A program made the position numbers and the translations under genes. Below, piece by piece: positions 60,718-64,000 of a stretch of 64,000 nt of DNA. Each line of letters opens with the position of its first letter. Within the stretch, counting starts at the first letter, position 1. The notes under the pieces were generated by a model. It saw only the letters and a list, made by a program, of their open reading frames with translations. It did not search any database and was not told the origin of the DNA. Source of the DNA: Paenibacillus ihuae (GTDB taxonomy: Bacteria; Bacillota; Bacilli; Paenibacillales; Paenibacillaceae); contig NZ_LN831205.1 of the NCBI RefSeq assembly GCF_001368795.1, forward strand, positions 72,245-136,244, in the 5' to 3' direction.

Positions 60718-62493
60718 TTAGGCTTCCATCTTCTGCGCCGTATAGAGCCGGTAGTAAAGGCCGCGGCTTGCGATCAGCTGATCATGGGAGCCGCTTTCCG
60801 CGATACCTTTATTTGACACATACATAATGCGGTCGCAGTTCTTCACGGTAGACAGGCGGTGCGCGATAATGAACGAGGTACGTCCCTTAAGCAGTTCGTT
60901 AAGGCCCTTCTGCAGCAGCCGCTCAGTCTTGGCATCGATGGAGGAGGTGGCTTCGTCCAGAATCAGAATACGCGGGTCAGCCAGCAATGTTCTGGCAAAG
61001 GAGATGAGCTGCCGTTGGCCTTGCGAGAGCTTGGAGCCGCGCTCATTAACCTCCGTCATATACCCGTGCTCGAACTCGCGGATGAATTCGTCCGCACAGA
61101 CGGTCTTCGCCGCAGCGATTACTTCTTCTTCGGTTGCATCAAGTTTGCCGTAACGGATATTGTCCAGGATCGTCCCGGAGAAGATGAAGCTGTCCTGCAG
61201 CATAATTCCCATCTGGCTGCGCAAGGACTTCATGGTGACCTGCGAGATATCCTGGCCGTCAATCAGGATGCTGCCGCCGGTAAGATTATAGAAGCGGGAG
61301 ATCAGGTTGACGACCGTAGTTTTGCCTGCGCCGGTCGGTCCTACAAGGGCAATGCTCTCGCCTGCCTGGACGCTAAAGGAGATATTCTCCAGGATGTTCA
61401 GTCCAGGATCATAGGCAAAGGTTACGTCGTCGAAGGTGACCTGGCCCCGGACTGGCAGCAGTTCCTCCGCACCGGGGATATCGCTTACCGTAACCGGTTC
61501 ATCCAGTGTTTCGAAGATACGTTCCAGATAGGCGACAGCATTAATGAAGTTGTTATACAGGTTTGATAGATTAAGGATCGGCTGCCAGAAGCGGGCTGCA
61601 TAGGTACTCATGGCGAGAATGACGCCGAAGGTGACATCTTGCGGGCTTAGCGTGAGCAGGCCTACCAAGAAAATTAGTGTCGTAACGATCGTTGCCAGAT
61701 TGTCGACAGAGAACGGGATCAGGGCATTAAAGCGCAGGGCCCGCATCCATTCTGTCCGGAAATTGCCGGCCAGACGGGTGAAGATGCCCTCATTGCGCTG
61801 TTCCCGTGAGAACATCTGGGTGACGCCGATCCCGCTGATGCTCTCCTGCAGGTAGGCATTCAGGTTGGAGCTCTTATTGGATACCGCCTGCCATGCCCGG
61901 CGCTGCCGGGTTTTGATCAGCAGCATGATGCCGAGGAATACAGGGAGTCCGGCCAGCGTAACGAAGGAGAGCCGGACATCGACGGCGAACATGAAGGCGG
62001 CAATAAAGACCAGATTCACGATTTCCAGGATAAAGTTGATAATACCATTGGACAGCACATCGGAAACCGAGTTGACGTAGTTGACAACCCGGATGAGGAT
62101 TTTGCCCTGCGGACGGTCGTCATAATATTTGAAGGGCAGTTCCTGCAGATGCTTGAACAAATCCGTCCGGATGTCAAAAATAATGTCCTGCCCGACGCTC
62201 GTCATAATGCGTGAACGGATGGTTGCCAGAATGACGCTGACCACGATGGTCAGCAGCATCAGCACCGACCAGCCGACCAGCGCAAGCTTCGCTTTTGCCG
62301 GAATGGTTACATCCACGACATGCTGCATAATCAGCGGGGCCGATAGCGAAATGGCGGCGGATAAGGCGCTCAGAATGAATGCAATAATCATCGGTTTTTG
62401 CTTCCGTTTGATGTACACCATTGCACGCCGGAAATGTTTGATATTAAATGGAGATTCCAGATTTTCGTCGACGTCGAATTTATTCCTTGCCAT
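60718..62493 (-). CDS. ABC exporter half-transporter, catalytically competent partner (BmrD/YheH-like)
   Basis: 591 residues. Six membrane helices (about 30-330, with GKILIRVVNYVNSVSD and related coupling segments), then a nucleotide-binding domain: GPTGAGKTT (Walker A), LSQGQRQL (altered signature), ILILDEATSS (Walker B with catalytic Glu) and IAHRLST (switch His). It starts inside the end of the upstream half-transporter gene (14-base overlap). The pair is a heterodimeric type IV exporter like BmrCD or TM287/288, likely for drugs or lipids. Confidence 0.93.
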   Translation of the reverse strand: MARNKFDVDENLESPFNIKHFRRAMVYIKRKQKPMIIAFILSALSAAISLSAPLIMQHVVDVTIPAKAKLALVGWSVLMLLTIVVSVILATIRSRIMTSVGQDIIFDIRTDLFKHLQELPFKYYDDRPQGKILIRVVNYVNSVSDVLSNGIINFILEIVNLVFIAAFMFAVDVRLSFVTLAGLPVFLGIMLLIKTRQRRAWQAVSNKSSNLNAYLQESISGIGVTQMFSREQRNEGIFTRLAGNFRTEWMRALRFNALIPFSVDNLATIVTTLIFLVGLLTLSPQDVTFGVILAMSTYAARFWQPILNLSNLYNNFINAVAYLERIFETLDEPVTVSDIPGAEELLPVRGQVTFDDVTFAYDPGLNILENISFSVQAGESIALVGPTGAGKTTVVNLISRFYNLTGGSILIDGQDISQVTMKSLRSQMGIMLQDSFIFSGTILDNIRYGKLDATEEEVIAAAKTVCADEFIREFEHGYMTEVNERGSKLSQGQRQLISFARTLLADPRILILDEATSSIDAKTERLLQKGLNELLKGRTSFIIAHRLSTVKNCDRIMYVSNKGIAESGSHDQLIASRGLYYRLYTAQKMEA

Positions 62494-64000
62494 GCTGGCT
62501 CACCTGCCTTCCAATGCCCTCGTTCTGCAGCATAAACACCTCGTAATAATAACCCCGCTTCGCCAGAAGCTCGGCATGGGTGCCTTCCTCGATCAGACGG
62601 CCGCGGTCCAGGATCAGGATACGGTCCGCTTCACAGGTTGTGGATACCCGCTGTGCAATAATGATCTTCGTGCAGGGGTATTCCAGCCCGCGCAGACTGC
62701 GCTGAATATGCTCTTCTGTCTCCAGATCGACCGCAGAGGTCGTATCGTCGAGAATCAGGATCGGACGGCGGACGGCCATCGCCCGCGCCAGTGCAATACG
62801 CTGCTTTTGCCCGCCTGACAGGCCGACACCGCGTTCGCCGACAACCGTATCGTAGCCTTCGGGCATTTTGGTAATGAATTCATGGGCGGCTGCGAGCCGG
62901 GCGTAATCCATCACCTCTTCCTCCGGAAGCTCAGGATCACCATAAGCGATGTTTCCGTCAATCGTATCGGAGAATAAGAGCACATCCTGGGTAGCCATGC
63001 CGATATTGCCCCGCAGCTCATCAAGCTCCAGCTCCCGCACATCAACGCCATCCACGAGCACACGTCCCGAAGTTACATCGTAGAACCGGGGGATCAGATT
63101 GATAATGGTTGTCTTGCCCGCACCCGTTGAGCCCATAATGGCTACGGTTTCACCAGACTCCACCGTAAAGCTGACATTGTCCAGGACGACGGCACTGTCA
63201 TATTTGAAGCTGACATTCTGAAACTCTATACGTCCCTCATAACGGCGTTTATCAACGGGATTGTGCTCATTTACAATCGCCGGCCGGGCATAGTAAATAT
63301 CGACGATTTTGGATAGACTGGCAAAAAAACGCTGGATATCATTGATAATAATACCGATATTGCGCATCGGGTTCGAAATGGCCCAGATGAGTGAGGAGAA
63401 GGCTGCGAATTCACCAAATGTAATCCGGCCGTCCATCAGATAAAGTCCGCCGGCTATCATTAAGATTACGTTGAACGCCTGGGCGAAGGTCTCCAGGTAA
63501 GGGAAATAATCAAGCCAGACGAGTGCAGCTTTCTTATTGGCGGCCGAATAGTTCACATTCTTGTCTGTGAATTTCTCAATTTCGAATTCCTCGCGGGCGA
63601 ACGCCTTGACGACCCGGTTGCCGGAGATATTCTCCTGTGTAGTCGTGTTAAGCTGGGACAGCCGCTCGCGCAGATCGATATACATCGGACGGACGCGCCG
63701 CGCAAATATGTAGGCCACAATAAAAATCGGCGGCGAAAGAATCAGCATCCACAGCGTCAGCTCCGCATCAATCGTGAAGAAATAGATGACGGCAGCAGCA
63801 AAAATCGTCAGTGATTCGATGATTGTTTTGAAAATCCATGCCATCGAGTGCCGGACCATGTCCAGGTCGCCAGTCATCTTGGTCATAAGATCACCGGTGC
63901 GGTTATGGTCGTAATACTCCCTGTCCTGTCCCTGAATTTTGTTGTACAGATAAATACGGATGTTGTACATCATGTTTTGCGAGGAGCGCTCGTACTGCAT
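62480..64000 (-). CDS. ABC exporter half-transporter, degenerate-site partner (BmrC/YheI-like), 5' end outside the window
   Basis: At least 506 residues are visible. The gene runs into the window end at 64000, so the N-terminus is missing. Membrane domain with about five helices shown, then GSTGAGKTT (Walker A), LSGGQKQR (normal signature), ILILDDTTSAVD (Walker B with Asp in place of the catalytic Glu) and IIAQRVST (Gln in place of the switch His). These changes mark the non-hydrolysing ATP site of heterodimeric exporters, which pairs with the LSQGQ signature of the partner encoded downstream. Confidence 0.92.
   Translation of the reverse strand: MQYERSSQNMMYNIRIYLYNKIQGQDREYYDHNRTGDLMTKMTGDLDMVRHSMAWIFKTIIESLTIFAAAVIYFFTIDAELTLWMLILSPPIFIVAYIFARRVRPMYIDLRERLSQLNTTTQENISGNRVVKAFAREEFEIEKFTDKNVNYSAANKKAALVWLDYFPYLETFAQAFNVILMIAGGLYLMDGRITFGEFAAFSSLIWAISNPMRNIGIIINDIQRFFASLSKIVDIYYARPAIVNEHNPVDKRRYEGRIEFQNVSFKYDSAVVLDNVSFTVESGETVAIMGSTGAGKTTIINLIPRFYDVTSGRVLVDGVDVRELELDELRGNIGMATQDVLLFSDTIDGNIAYGDPELPEEEVMDYARLAAAHEFITKMPEGYDTVVGERGVGLSGGQKQRIALARAMAVRRPILILDDTTSAVDLETEEHIQRSLRGLEYPCTKIIIAQRVSTTCEADRILILDRGRLIEEGTHAELLAKRGYYYEVFMLQNEGIGRQVSQHGKE

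Overview
The window looks like a chromosomal segment of a low-to-moderate GC Gram-positive bacterium, most likely Paenibacillus or a close relative. The basis is strong AGGAGG-type ribosome binding sites, hairpin-plus-T-run terminators, a holin-like type I toxin, an SF0329-family protein, a GH11 xylanase with a CcpA-type cre site, pectin-degradation enzymes, many lipoproteins, and no outer-membrane proteins. No rRNA, tRNA or CRISPR array was seen.

Region 1 (1-11.3 kb) is an AT-rich defence island: a two-gene Kiwa-like module (KwaA membrane protein, KwaB DUF4868 protein), a decayed IS256-family transposase fragment, a complete type I restriction-modification operon (hsdM-hsdS-hsdR) and a GmrSD-like DUF262/HNH nuclease. 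Region 2 (11.3-21.7 kb) is a patchwork: an esterase, an ECF sigma factor with an RsgI-like membrane anti-sigma factor, a decayed group II intron reverse transcriptase, a tRNA-dihydrouridine synthase, and a complete IS1182-family element. That element has 15-bp inverted ends and a 17-bp target duplication which is itself a terminator hairpin. Its DDE triad is split over two reading frames joined by an A AAA AAG slippery site. An SF0329 protein and a WYL regulator/DJ-1 pair follow. The dus leader and first codons recur 5.3 kb downstream as a second copy.

Region 3 (21.7-27.4 kb) is a second defence locus: NERD nuclease, McrB-type AAA+ protein with a PUA/EVE-like reader, and a DUF2357/PD-(D/E)XK McrC-like nuclease. 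It is followed by a type I toxin-antitoxin locus (29-residue holin-like toxin with a convergent antisense RNA). Region 4 (27.4-41.4 kb) holds a MetE-like protein, a beta-helix lipoprotein with an OmpR-type operator, SstT, and a c-di-GMP cluster (diguanylate cyclase, solute-binding lipoprotein, GGDEF-EAL protein). Region 5 (41.7-49.4 kb) is carbohydrate-oriented: an AraC regulator, a GH105-GH112 operon that fits rhamnogalacturonan-I breakdown, YaaA, a GH11 xylanase and an FGE-fold lipoprotein. Region 6 (49.5-64 kb) has a decayed second toxin copy, a regulator with three helix-turn-helix domains divergent from a three-gene ABC-2 exporter, several small stress or house-keeping proteins, a GT-C membrane protein, a seven-unit 51-bp tandem repeat, and a heterodimeric ABC exporter cut by the window end.

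A roughly 155-195-bp repeat able to fold into a long stem occurs at 29.8 kb and 42.8 kb. No single undescribed system is proved. The best candidates for a closer look are the structured interspersed repeat, the NERD-McrB-McrC locus, the split-frame IS1182 element, the 51-bp hairpin minisatellite and the GH105-GH112 pair.
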